Assembly (NCBI GenBank): GCA_020854755.1
Contig: JAHKLN010000051.1
Location: 1 to 47,782 of the forward strand
DNA: 47,782 bases
DNA from: Methanomicrobiaceae archaeon
Lineage (GTDB): Archaea > Halobacteriota > Methanomicrobia > Methanomicrobiales > Methanoculleaceae
Reading direction: 5' to 3'
Shown here: positions 25,005-33,085 of the stretch, piece after piece
How positions within the stretch are numbered: the first letter of the stretch is position 1
Layout of the letters: each line of letters begins with the position of its first letter
Notes under the pieces: generated by a model
Databases searched by the model: none
Told to the model about the DNA's origin: nothing
Seen by the model: the letters and a program-made list of their open reading frames with translations, nothing else
Program-made: the position numbers and the translations under genes

Positions 25005-25715
25005 CTACATCGCTTCAAGCACCCTGATGCTCTCGACCGTGCCTTCAAACGTCTCCACTTCGACGATTGGAATAACCTTGTTCCTCCGCACGGCTTCCAT
25101 CACGGGGCGGAAATCAATGTTTCCTGTGCCTACAGTGGAGTGTGAATCCCCCCTGCCGGAATTATCATGAAGGTGAATATGCGCAAACGGCACAGCAAGA
25201 AACGCCTCCAGGCAGCCGTTCAGGTGGGCGTGCCCGACATCGAGCGCAAGCCCGATCCCGCCGGGAAGCGGGAGTTCGTCGGCAAACCGCAGGAAGAAGT
25301 ATTCCCAGTTGCCCATATTCTCGATATAGTACGTGACGGAGCGCTCTTCTGCCGCCAGGGACAGTTCCGCAATTGATTGGTGGAACGAACGCTTCGCACG
25401 CTCGCGCTCCTCGCGCCAGGCATAGTATCCCGGGTGTATGACCACGTCCGCCCCGAGTTCTCCGGCAATGGAGAAACACTGGACAAGCACCTCCACGCTC
25501 GCCCTTCTGATGGGTTCGAGCAGGCTCGCGATGTTAACGCCCCGTGCAGGAGCATGGATGAAGTAGGTGAGATTGTAGCTCTCAAGGGGCTCGGTTGCCT
25601 CAATATGGTGAAGCCCGTCGTCCATGATCTCCACGCAGTCAGTGATGCCTGAGATCGCATCAAGCGCTGTGTCAAGCGGTTCGTGGTGAAGGCAGAATGT
25701 GGAGACGCCAAACAT
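25005..25715 (-). CDS. Sugar phosphate isomerase/epimerase-like TIM-barrel protein
   Basis: A 236-residue AP-endonuclease-2-type TIM barrel, probably using divalent metal to isomerise a sugar or sugar phosphate, or to act on a related polyol. Metal-site strands are visible: VTYYIENMGNWEYFFL (Glu), GLALDVGHAHLNG (Asp, His), HIHLHDNSGRGDSH (His, Asp) and PIVEVETFEGTVES (Glu). Two upstream ATGs are in frame. The one at 25715 (MFGVSTFCLH) is favoured because a TATA box at 25737-25747 is 26 bp away; 25730 is an alternative giving 241 residues. It is divergent from the DUF2284 gene. The substrate cannot be named from sequence. Confidence 0.85.
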   Translation of the reverse strand: MFGVSTFCLHHEPLDTALDAISGITDCVEIMDDGLHHIEATEPLESYNLTYFIHAPARGVNIASLLEPIRRASVEVLVQCFSIAGELGADVVIHPGYYAWREERERAKRSFHQSIAELSLAAEERSVTYYIENMGNWEYFFLRFADELPLPGGIGLALDVGHAHLNGCLEAFLAVPFAHIHLHDNSGRGDSHSTVGTGNIDFRPVMEAVRRNKVIPIVEVETFEGTVESIRVLEAM

Positions 25716-25736
25716 ACAGGAACATCTCATTTGACC

Positions 25737-25747
25737 GTAATATACGT
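25737..25747 (-). promoter_or_regulatory. TATA box of the TIM-barrel gene
   Basis: The minus strand reads ACGTATATTAC. The distance of about 26 bp to ATG 25715 supports the shorter, leaderless start. Confidence 0.5.
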
Positions 25748-25845
25748 TCGGTATTTCCATGGCCGATAGCACCCCGGCAGCAGATCCAGCCGATCAAAAC
25801 CCTTATGAGTGCGTCCGCCACCAATAACACCAGAGGAGCAGGTGA

Positions 25846-26487
25846 ATGACCGCGGTGCTGGATGAGGAGATTCAAAAACTCTGTTCTCTTGCAGAGGAGA
25901 AGGGTGCGGTAGCCCGCCCGTTCCATACAAAGGATATCGTCGTTGCGGAGTGGGTGCGGTTCAAATGCCGGTACGGCTGCAAAGGCTATGCAAAGCATCT
26001 CTCGTGCCCGCCGTACGTGCCGTCCCCCGAAGAGACGCGAAGAATGGTCAGCGAGTACCGGACGGCCGTCATCATGCGGTTCGACGGTATTCCCGGGTAC
26101 GACACGCTGCGGCCTGAGGATATCCCGGAAGATTTCCACCCGTTTTACGCCGATCTGATCATGTGGGTGAACAGTACGGTTCATTTCATCGAGAAGACCG
26201 CCTTTTACGACGGGTTCTACAAGGCATTCGGCTTTGGGGCCTATCCGTGCATCTACTGCGAACACTGCGTCGCCGAGGAGTGCAAGGGACCGGTTGACGA
26301 GAGTATCCGCCGGCTCTGCCGCCATATGGATCGGGTCAGGCCGAGCATGGAGGCCGCCGGCATGGACGTCTTTGCCACCGCAAGAAATGCAGGGTGGGAG
26401 ATCTCCACCATCCCCTGCAAGGACATGGAGTACGGAAAAGTTGTCCACGGGGATTTTCATTCTGTAGGCATTGTGCTGATCGAGTGA
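25846..26487 (+). CDS. DUF2284 cysteine-rich metal-binding protein
   Basis: A 213-residue protein common in methanogens and anaerobes. The cysteine pattern is diagnostic: FKCRYGCKGYAKHLSCPPYV near residue 40 (a CxxxCxxxxxxxxC-P-P motif) and YPCIYCEHCVAEECKG near residue 140, suggesting one or more iron-sulfur or zinc sites. A predicted role in metal or corrinoid-linked chemistry has been proposed for relatives, but none is established that I can cite. ATG 25846 follows GGAGCAGGTG. Its divergent neighbour is the TIM-barrel gene. Confidence 0.9.
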   Translation: MTAVLDEEIQKLCSLAEEKGAVARPFHTKDIVVAEWVRFKCRYGCKGYAKHLSCPPYVPSPEETRRMVSEYRTAVIMRFDGIPGYDTLRPEDIPEDFHPFYADLIMWVNSTVHFIEKTAFYDGFYKAFGFGAYPCIYCEHCVAEECKGPVDESIRRLCRHMDRVRPSMEAAGMDVFATARNAGWEISTIPCKDMEYGKVVHGDFHSVGIVLIE

Positions 26488-26569
26488 ATGCCCCTTCCAG
26501 ATGAACTATCTAGATTTTTCCGGCGGGAGGTTCACCACATGCATCAGCCTGCCTGATTCGATCTATCGG

Positions 26570-27010
26570 CATAGCCGGGACACCCGAAACGAGCCTAAAA
26601 GGCAGTACCTTTCCGGAAGAGACCAGCCAGAAACCGGGCATAAGGCCCTGCGGGTCTCATTGGCTTTCTATGAAGATCGAGCCGGGTAGTCAAATCGAAG
26701 GCTCTTGCCATCCGTTTCTTTAAGCTCCCGTACACGGCTTTCCACCGGCTATACTCGCGGGGGAGAGGATCTCCCCCTCCCCGGTCCCCACCCCCCTAGC
26801 GATTCTCCCCTCGGTCCATTGTCCCGGACAAACCAGGAGATACCAAATCCGTGGTGCATGAACGAGCTCAAGGATTTTCATCAGTTGCGCCTGTAGCCCC
26901 TATCCGGGGATTCATCGGCGGTTTTATAGGTAACTGGATGGTGAAGGACACCATCCGCATTTTATTCTGTATACTTGTGCCCCTCCGGGACTCATGCTGT
27001 TTCGAGTGAG
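26570..27010 (-). repeat. Dispersed composite repeat, locus 6 (full minus-strand copy)
   Basis: On the minus strand the order is flank GAAACAGCATGAGTCC, an upstream hairpin GGATGGTG/CACCATCC around 26935-26957 (a perfect 8-bp stem that differs from other loci), and the core module 26930-26872 with stem CCCC-GGATA-GGGG and tail ACAGGCGCAACTGATGAAAA. Then come the G-rich/C-rich hairpin (26761-26782), the linker module (TATAGCCGGTGGAAAGCCGT, GTACGGGAGC) and a second core-like unit near 26690-26640 with CTTCATAGAAAGCCAATGAG and stem CCC-GCA-GGG. The order matches locus 5 although the strand is opposite. Confidence 0.75.
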
Positions 27011-27227
27011 CCACTGCTTCGCGATCCCCCATGGGGCCGCTTTTGCCGGATGAATATCGGCTGGTAGGGTGACGGGCATGTATCCCGGGGCTTCAACCGT
27101 GGACACCCTGCCTGGTATTCCCCTTCGGCGACCTTCTCTGTCTGGAAGCTCGTCCGGAGATGCATATGCCCGCAAGCCTATATTGATGCTACATCGCATC
27201 GTATCAGAATGGAATGGTGACGCCTGC

Positions 27228-28166
27228 ATGATCTCATCGTACCTCTTCGGCCCTGTGCCTTCCCGCAGGCTCGGGGCCTCGCTGGGTGTTGATCTCATCC
27301 CCTACAAGACCTGCTCCTATGATTGTGTCTATTGTGAATGCGGCCCGACAACCAATCACACCTGCAGAAGAATGGAGTATGTCCCGACAGGCGAGGTCAT
27401 CGCGGCGCTCGACACCTGCCTCTCTGCGTCGCCCGCACTGGACTACATCACCTTTGCAGGATCGGGAGAGCCGACCCTGCATAGCAGGATCGGGGAGATC
27501 ATCGCGTTTGTGAAGGAGCGGTATCCGGAATACCGGATTGCCGTGCTCACGAACGGCAGCCTCCTCTCCGATCGGCGGGTGAGAGACGCGGTGCTGTCGT
27601 CCGATCTCATTCTGCCCTCCATGGACGCGGCCTCCGAGGAGATATTCAGGCAGATAAACCGCCCCTGTGCAGAACTGACCTGCGCTGCCGTTCTGTCAGG
27701 GCTCAGGGCCCTCGCGGAGGAGTATTCCGGGGAGATATTGCTTGAGATATTCATCGTCCCCGGTTTAAACGACTCGCCGGAAGAGCTTGCCCTGCTGCGG
27801 GAGGCAGTCGACTCAATCGAGCCTGTACGGGTGCAGATCAACACGCTCGACCGGCCCGGAGTGGAAGCGTGGGTTCGGCCTGCCTCCCCGGCATCGCTTG
27901 AGGGCATTGCCGCGCTCTTCGGTGCGCCTGATGGGGCTGAGGTGATCGTGCCGGCAGCCGCGCGCGAGTCAACCGCAGGTTTCCGGCAGGACATTCCCGC
28001 GACCATTCTTGCAACCCTCGCACGAAGGCCCTGCACCGCAGACGATCTCAGCCAGATAGCAGGCGTCCACAGGAACGAGATCAGCAAATACCTGCTGGTG
28101 CTTCAAGAAGAGGGCAGGATCGAAGCGGTCCGGGAAAAAAGAGGCATTTTCTTCCGGCTGACATGA
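27228..28166 (+). CDS. Radical SAM protein with C-terminal winged-helix domain
   Basis: A 312-residue radical SAM protein of the COG0731-like type. It opens SSYLFGPVPSRRLGASLGVD and carries the cluster motif CSYDCVYC (CxxxCxxC), then ITFAGSGEPTLHSRIGEI (the SAM-binding GEP loop), VLTNGSLL and SMDAASEEIFRQINRPC. The last about 60 residues (ATILATLARRPCTADDLSQI, HRNEISKYLLVLQEEGRIEA) look like a winged-helix domain, as in several archaeal relatives. The reaction is unknown. The frame is open back to 27069, but ATG 27228 has GGTGA 8 bp upstream and fits the conserved N-terminus. Confidence 0.87.
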   Translation: MISSYLFGPVPSRRLGASLGVDLIPYKTCSYDCVYCECGPTTNHTCRRMEYVPTGEVIAALDTCLSASPALDYITFAGSGEPTLHSRIGEIIAFVKERYPEYRIAVLTNGSLLSDRRVRDAVLSSDLILPSMDAASEEIFRQINRPCAELTCAAVLSGLRALAEEYSGEILLEIFIVPGLNDSPEELALLREAVDSIEPVRVQINTLDRPGVEAWVRPASPASLEGIAALFGAPDGAEVIVPAAARESTAGFRQDIPATILATLARRPCTADDLSQIAGVHRNEISKYLLVLQEEGRIEAVREKRGIFFRLT

Positions 28167-28292
28167 TCATTTCCGCATGTGGAGATCGATCTTTCGGAAC
28201 GGGATCTCGATGCCTTCTTCCGCGAACCGTGCATCAAGGCGCATGTTGACGAAATCCTGCGCGTCCCCGATCCCCTGCAACACATCGCCCAT
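28167..28292 (-). pseudogene. C-terminal fragment of an MscS-type mechanosensitive channel
   Basis: A minus-strand frame ending at 28167-28169 encodes about 41 residues: MGDVLQGIGDAQDFVNMRLD, then ARFAEEGIEIPFRKIDLHMR. The FAEEGIEIPFPQxxVHLR-like end is the hallmark of the cytoplasmic C-terminus of MscS-family channels. No upstream channel sequence is present on this strand, because the region runs straight into the hypD promoter. So this is a leftover tail, probably from a deletion or rearrangement that brought hypD next to the radical SAM gene. Confidence 0.6.
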
Positions 28293-28336
28293 GCCAGTAC
28301 TATTATGAGACTGCGGCGGATATATTTACAGGATTT

Positions 28337-29368
28337 ATGTCGGACGGACAACGAATCATCGAAACACTCCATGCTCTCGTTGACGAGGATATTGCTATCA
28401 TGCATATCTGCGGCACGCATGAAGCGGCAATCGCGCGCGCTGGCATCCGCAGCCTGCTCCCGGAGCGATTGAAGATCGTCATGGGCCCCGGCTGCCCCGT
28501 CTGCATCACACCGCAGGGCGAGATCGATGCCGCGCTCGATCTGGTGGATCAGGGCTGCATTGTTGCCACGTACGGCGACCTGCTCAGGGTACCGGGGACG
28601 AGGGGATCGCTTGAGTCGAGCGGCGGAGATGTTCGGGTCGTGCAGGGCGTCCATAAGGCTGTGGAGATTGCGCAGCGTGAACCGGAGAAAGAGGTGGCGT
28701 TCATCTCCGTCGGGTTCGAGACCACGGCCCCGACCGTTGCGGCGGCAATACTCGGAAACCCACCCGAGAATTTTAGCATCCTCAGCTGCCACCGCCTGGT
28801 GCCGCCGGCGATGCAGTGGCTGCTCGAGCAGGGCGAGGCAGAGCTGCACGGGTTCATGCTCCCCGGGCACGTCTGCACCGTTGCGGGCTACCGGGAGTAC
28901 GAACGCTTCCCGGTGCCGCAGGTCGTGGCAGGGTTCGAACCGGAGGACATCCTGCTCGGTCTTGTCATGCTGGCACGGCAGATCAGGCGGGGAGAGCGCC
29001 GCATCGAGAATGCCTATCCGCGGGCGGTCACCCGTGAAGGTAACGCAAAAGCGAAGCGCCTCATGTACCAGGTGTTTGAGCCCGTTGATGTGGAATGGCG
29101 GGGATTCCCCGTCATTCCGGAATCCGGGCTGCGGCTGCGGCAGGAGTATGCCCGGTACGATGCGCAGAAGAAGTTTTGCATCGAGATCAAACATGTGGAG
29201 AAGCATTCGGCATGCATCTGCGATCAGGTGCTGCGCGGCATTGCCAGGCCGTCCGACTGCAGGCTCTTTGCGAAGGGCTGCACGCCACGCACCCCCGTGG
29301 GCCCCTGCATGGTGAGCCAGGAGGGAGCCTGCAGGATCTGGCATCTCTACGAGTCCCGCCGGGCCTGA
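28337..29368 (+). CDS. hypD: HypD, [NiFe]-hydrogenase maturation protein
   Basis: Scaffold protein for assembly of the Fe(CN)2CO group of [NiFe]-hydrogenases, working with HypC and HypE. It is 343 residues, of usual length or slightly short. The motifs are MHICGTHEAAI (CGTHE), MGPGCPVCITP (GPGCPVC), YGDLLRVPG, ISVGFETTAPT and SCHRLVPPAM. The C-terminal cysteine-rich part has ACICDQVLRGIARPSDCRLF and FAKGCTPRTPVGPCMVSQEG, the [4Fe-4S]-binding region. ATG 28337 lies about 7 bp after the probable transcription start set by TATTATGA around 28300-28308. No hypC, E or F gene is adjacent. Confidence 0.97.
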   Translation: MSDGQRIIETLHALVDEDIAIMHICGTHEAAIARAGIRSLLPERLKIVMGPGCPVCITPQGEIDAALDLVDQGCIVATYGDLLRVPGTRGSLESSGGDVRVVQGVHKAVEIAQREPEKEVAFISVGFETTAPTVAAAILGNPPENFSILSCHRLVPPAMQWLLEQGEAELHGFMLPGHVCTVAGYREYERFPVPQVVAGFEPEDILLGLVMLARQIRRGERRIENAYPRAVTREGNAKAKRLMYQVFEPVDVEWRGFPVIPESGLRLRQEYARYDAQKKFCIEIKHVEKHSACICDQVLRGIARPSDCRLFAKGCTPRTPVGPCMVSQEGACRIWHLYESRRA

Positions 29369-29427
29369 GCCGCAGAAGGCCCGGCCGGTCGCTGGCCTTT
29401 TATATATTCGCGACCAATATGTAGTGG

Positions 29428-29499
29428 GTCTCGGTAGGGTAGTGGATATCCTAGAAGCCTCCGGAGCTTTTGACCCGGGTTCAAATCCCGGCCGGGACG
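29428..29499 (+). tRNA. tRNA-Arg (anticodon CCG)
   Basis: The acceptor arms GTCTCGG and CCGGGAC pair with one G-U. The anticodon stem GAAGC/GCTTT (one G-U) has loop CTCCGGA, giving anticodon CCG. The T arm CCCGGGTTCAAATCCCGG is intact and the discriminator is G. TTTTATATATT at 29398-29408 is a well-placed TATA box, and a C/T-rich run ending in TTTTTT at about 29517-29524 may terminate transcription. It carries no encoded CCA. Confidence 0.93.
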
Positions 29500-29689
29500 T
29501 TTTGGGTCAAGCCCCCGCTTTTTTCGATCGATGAACAGATGCATATTCCCGATCCGGAATCACACGAGGCATGAGGAGGTATGAGGGCATTGCTTTGTGC
29601 CGCGAGGATCGGGAGAGCGCGCCATCATGAAACCCGATGAAAGGAAGAGATACTCCTCTCCTGTACCATCCCGGGACATCCATGGAGGG

Positions 29690-29955
29690 CTGTGTACTTC
29701 ATATACGTTTCCCGTGAAGCCACTGATGCCTTGGGGGCACATGCATACAGAACGAAGGTGGGTGATGCTGCTCACCGCCCTTCTCATATAAAACCGCGTA
29801 TGAAGCCCCCGATGGGGCTACAGGCGCAACTGATGAAAATCCATGAGTCTGCACCGATACCCCGGGTCCGGTTTTCTCCGACTGTCACGGTGCAGTGGAC
29901 CAAGGGGGCAATCGCTCCCGCCCTGGTGAAGGGATCTCCCCTATAGGCGCTAACT
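29690..29955 (+). repeat. Dispersed composite repeat, locus 7
   Basis: Plus-strand copy. The flank is CATACAGAACGAAGGTGGGT followed by GATGCTGCTCACCGCCC. The core module at 29781-29842 has TTCTCATATAAAACCGCG, stem AGCCCCCGATGGGGCT (6-bp perfect stem) and tail ACAGGCGCAACTGATGAAAA. The palindrome arm (CCGGTTTTCTCCGACTGTC, GCAGTGGACC) ends abruptly near 29945, where the linker module is missing, so it is truncated relative to loci 5 and 6. Confidence 0.75.
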
Positions 29956-30189
29956 TTAAAAAAGATGAATTACAAGAATCTCGCTTAATTCAAGAAATTG
30001 TGGCCATACGGGTCTCCAATGGGCTGCAAGACTCTTTTGATATGCGGGAATAGTTTTCATCCCCTGGAAAACGTATTTATCGCCAAAATCTCATTGGAAA
30101 TAGACTTTCGGGGGCATCGAGGAGGGCTCGCCAACTGGTTGAAACTCAGCGGTATCAACAGGAATTCATTGCGCCCATATGATAAGTTA

Positions 30190-30420
30190 ACGCTAATGGG
30201 GTCTCCCCCTCCCCGCGAGGATAGCCGGTGGGAAGCCGTGTAAGGGAGTGCAAATAACCAAGTGGTAAGAGCCCTCCATTTCAGAAACGGTTTGCATTTT
30301 CATGTGAACCCTCATGCACCGGCGATCGGTGCAAGCGCAGCCATGAAAATCGAGATCGAGATCCATGTCAGATCGATTTTCATAGGAAAATCAAGCAGTC
30401 TGGGAACTAGGAGGCTATTG
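30190..30420 (+). repeat. Dispersed composite repeat, locus 8a, with best-paired core
   Basis: The linker module (GAGGATAGCCGGTGGGAAGC, TTTCAGAAACGGTTTGCATT) precedes a core module at 30294-30351. Here the outer helix is perfect: ATTTTCAT (30296-30303) pairs with ATGAAAAT (30343-30350), and the inner stem GCACCG (30316-30321) pairs with CGGTGC (30327-30332) around loop GCGAT. A second inverted repeat, ATGAAAATCGA at 30343-30353 with TCGATTTTCAT at 30373-30383, follows and shares the right arm, so two alternative folds are possible. Confidence 0.75.
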
Positions 30421-30645
30421 CTGCTTTAAATGTTCTTCTCCCATGCACGCCTTCCCACCACCAATCACTGCAGGGAGGGGAACATCCCTCCCCTGTCCCC
30501 ACCTCCGTTACGATGCCCACCACAGTCCACTGCAACCAGACCTCGGGGGAAACCGGATCTTTGGTACCGTCAATTTGATCGTCATTTTTTATCATTCACG
30601 CCTGTAGCCGTCAAACGGCATCATAATCGGTTTATGCATGAACGG
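30421..30645 (-). repeat. Dispersed composite repeat, locus 8b
   Basis: Minus-strand copy that converges on locus 8a. The palindrome arm carries GGGAGGG-GAACA-TCCCTCCC (30472-30490) and GCAGTGGACTGTGGTGG on the minus strand. The core at 30641-30583 has TTCATGCATAAACCG, stem GCCGT-TTG-ACGGC (30607-30619) and CAGGCGTGAATGATAAAAAA. The stem sequence is again different from other loci while fully paired. Around it, 29956-30190 and 30646-30917 contain no recognisable gene. Confidence 0.7.
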
Positions 30646-30917
30646 AGTGCGAAGATACTGCTGCCTGCATCCCGCATGCTTGAATTCTCCTGGAAACTCG
30701 TGCGGCATCATGCAAAAAGCCTCTCATTACAACCGCCCCTCGAGGCAGCCGCATAAATCCGGCAGAGGTGCTGGGAGGTGATACCCGGACTGGCAGCGGA
30801 GCCGTGCAGGCGCGGAGGGTTTGCCACAGGGATGCATCGGATGCATATATCCCGTGCACCTTCGGTCCTGCATATCGTGCTGTGATATATCTCGATGTGC
30901 AGGGAGGATCAAGCCTC

Positions 30918-32870
30918 TCAGGGCGGGATGGTCTTTCTCCGTATCCTTGATGCGCTGCTGGGCACCCGGATCTCAAATCGCGCCCCCTTTCCGGGCTCGC
31001 CTGTTTCAGCAATGGTGATCCCGGTGATGGAGAGGATGTCCCGGATCAGGAAGAGGCCGCCTCCAGTTGTTTTTACGGGGTCGCGCTGAAAAATTGCCTC
31101 TTTCCGGCTATAAGGAATTCCGACGCCGTCGTCTTCCCAGAAGAGCGTGATCCCCTCGTCTGATTCACGGAAGTACGCGCGAACCGTTGTCACCGTCTCC
31201 CCGTGCCTGATCGTGTTGTCTGCGAGATTATAGAAGACCTTCCTCAGCAGCGGATCAGCAAAGATCTCCAGTCCTTCCAGATCATTGATGACAGCGAGCT
31301 GGTGCGGTACAGACTCTCTGATGATATCGGACACTGTCTGCCATTCGGGGGCGCTTGCACCCAGATCCTGGTAATCGCTGGTAAAGGCAATCTGTCGCAG
31401 CACCGCCCTCGCAGCCGCCTCCTGCTTCTCAAGATAGCCAAGCAGCGTCTGATCGGTCGTCTCCTTCTTTGCAATCTCCAGGTACAGCAGGAGCACGTTG
31501 AGCTGATTCAGGATATCGTGCCGTGTAACGCTGGAGAGCAGGTTGAGTTTCTTATTTGCGAGAGTCAGTGCCTGTTCGGCTTGTTTGAGATCGGTGACAT
31601 CAAGAGCGCTCTCGAGAGCGCCCATCACATGCCCGTGCTCGTCCCGGACCGGGGCCGCCGAGATGATCCAGCATCTGCCATCGTGCGAGGTAATCTCGTT
31701 GCGGTGCGGCTCTCCCGTCTGCAGGACCCGCACAACCGGACAGCCCTCACAGGGTGTCGTCCGCCGGTGCCAGAGTGTGTAGCAGCGCGTTCCGACGAGG
31801 CTCTCCGGTTCAGTTCCCAGAAACGCACCTGCAGCGCGGTTTGCCCACCTGATATGCATATCAGGATCTTGGAAGACCATGATCTCCACCTGGCTCTCAA
31901 GGATGGTGCTCTTCTCCGCCTCGCTCTGCCGCAGCGCCTCCTCTGCACGTATCCGCTGCAGCGATACGCCCGCAACGTGGGCAAACGTCAGGAGCACATC
32001 CGTCGGCGGAGGCGGTTGCCCCTCCGGCATGATGATGACGGCGCTGCCCTGAACCTCGCCGCCGTAATTGAGCGATAGGCCGGCAAAGATGCCAAGGCCA
32101 AAGAGCTGCTGGATATGCGCTGTGATCGGTTCCGGCACGGCGCCGAGCAGCACCTCTGCGAGATCGGAGGAGAAGGAGACGATCTCGGTACGCATATGCT
32201 CCCTCGTAGCAGGGCTGACGGGAAGACGCATTCCCACGAGTTCCCTGCCAATCAGTGATGAGGCTTTCTGGAGAGCCTCTCTGGCATCGCTGGAGACGCT
32301 TATATATTCAATCTTGAGCTCTCCGCGATCCGGATCATAGGTTGAGATACCTGCGGCAAACGCACCGGCAATCTCCCGAAGCGTATCCGCGATAAGCCTG
32401 AAGGGATTGCCCGAGGAGGGTGCGGCGGCCAGCTCAACCGCAAGTTCGCTCACTGCTCTGAGATTTTCGGTTCTGCGTTCTGATTCCCTCTCTGTCTCTC
32501 TCCGCTGCACCGCCTGACGGATCATATGGGCCAGTTCCACGAACTGTTCCCTATCACCGCCTTTCTGGAGGTAGAAGTCGGCACCGTTGTTGAGTGCCTC
32601 AATCACCACGTCCTCCCTGCCCCTGCCGGTAAATATGATGAACGGGATACTGCCGTATCGGGAGCGAACGTATTTGAGCAACTCGATACCGTCCATCCCC
32701 GGCATCAGGTAATCCGACACGATCGCATCATATGACCCGCTCTCCAGTTTCTCTATCGCCTTCCGGGCCGACGTAGCGGTATCGAGGGTAAATTCACCGG
32801 TTTCCTCAAGAAACAGAGTACAGAGATCGAGAAATGAGGGGTCGTCGTCAACATGAAGAACCGATATCAT
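30918..32870 (-). CDS. REC-GAF-PAS sensor histidine kinase
   Basis: A 650-residue cytoplasmic hybrid kinase. Residues 1-115 are a receiver domain with Asp53 (IVSDYLMPGMDG) and acidic pocket VDDD. A GAF-like domain follows (about 140-310), then a PAS domain (about 325-425) with a cysteine-rich patch (CYTLWHRRTTPCEGCP) that could hold metal or heme. The dimerisation/phosphoacceptor region has TRHDILNQLN with His451. The ATPase domain shows NLADNTIRHGETV, WEDDGVGIP and TTGGGLFLIRDI. No transmembrane segment is seen, so it senses an internal signal or partner kinase. ATG 32870 follows AAGGAG, with a TATA box at 32924-32932. No separate output regulator is adjacent. Confidence 0.92.
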   Translation of the reverse strand: MISVLHVDDDPSFLDLCTLFLEETGEFTLDTATSARKAIEKLESGSYDAIVSDYLMPGMDGIELLKYVRSRYGSIPFIIFTGRGREDVVIEALNNGADFYLQKGGDREQFVELAHMIRQAVQRRETERESERRTENLRAVSELAVELAAAPSSGNPFRLIADTLREIAGAFAAGISTYDPDRGELKIEYISVSSDAREALQKASSLIGRELVGMRLPVSPATREHMRTEIVSFSSDLAEVLLGAVPEPITAHIQQLFGLGIFAGLSLNYGGEVQGSAVIIMPEGQPPPPTDVLLTFAHVAGVSLQRIRAEEALRQSEAEKSTILESQVEIMVFQDPDMHIRWANRAAGAFLGTEPESLVGTRCYTLWHRRTTPCEGCPVVRVLQTGEPHRNEITSHDGRCWIISAAPVRDEHGHVMGALESALDVTDLKQAEQALTLANKKLNLLSSVTRHDILNQLNVLLLYLEIAKKETTDQTLLGYLEKQEAAARAVLRQIAFTSDYQDLGASAPEWQTVSDIIRESVPHQLAVINDLEGLEIFADPLLRKVFYNLADNTIRHGETVTTVRAYFRESDEGITLFWEDDGVGIPYSRKEAIFQRDPVKTTGGGLFLIRDILSITGITIAETGEPGKGARFEIRVPSSASRIRRKTIPP

Positions 32871-32923
32871 GGTGGTCTCCTTCTCGTGCCGCAGGATCAC
32901 CTATACTACATGAAGGAGGACTT

Positions 32924-32932
32924 CCATAAAAG
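32924..32932 (-). promoter_or_regulatory. TATA box of the histidine kinase gene
   Basis: The minus strand reads CTTTTATGG, giving a leader of about 32 nt that contains the AAGGAG site before ATG 32870. Confidence 0.45.
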
Positions 32933-33050
32933 TATCTGCTCAATATGCAGGATGCCAGATCGTCCCGGGAGGCATTGTCGCAGGTCGGCACGGACGGAGA
33001 TGCATGCACCGACCGGGACGTGGTAGTTTCGAAAAAATTCGAAGTTTACG

Positions 33051-33060
33051 GATAATTTAT
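33051..33060 (+). promoter_or_regulatory. TATA box of the META lipoprotein gene
   Basis: GATAATTTAT, about 30 bp before ATG 33086. Transcription would begin within a few bases of the start codon. Confidence 0.45.
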
Positions 33061-33085
33061 GTCGATTTGACCCATATTATCCTGT

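Noticed and set aside
28103-29344. Long minus-strand open frame of 413 codons opposite hypD
   Set aside because: It is the antisense shadow of hypD: all HypD motifs are on the plus strand, and the minus translation has no recognisable motifs.
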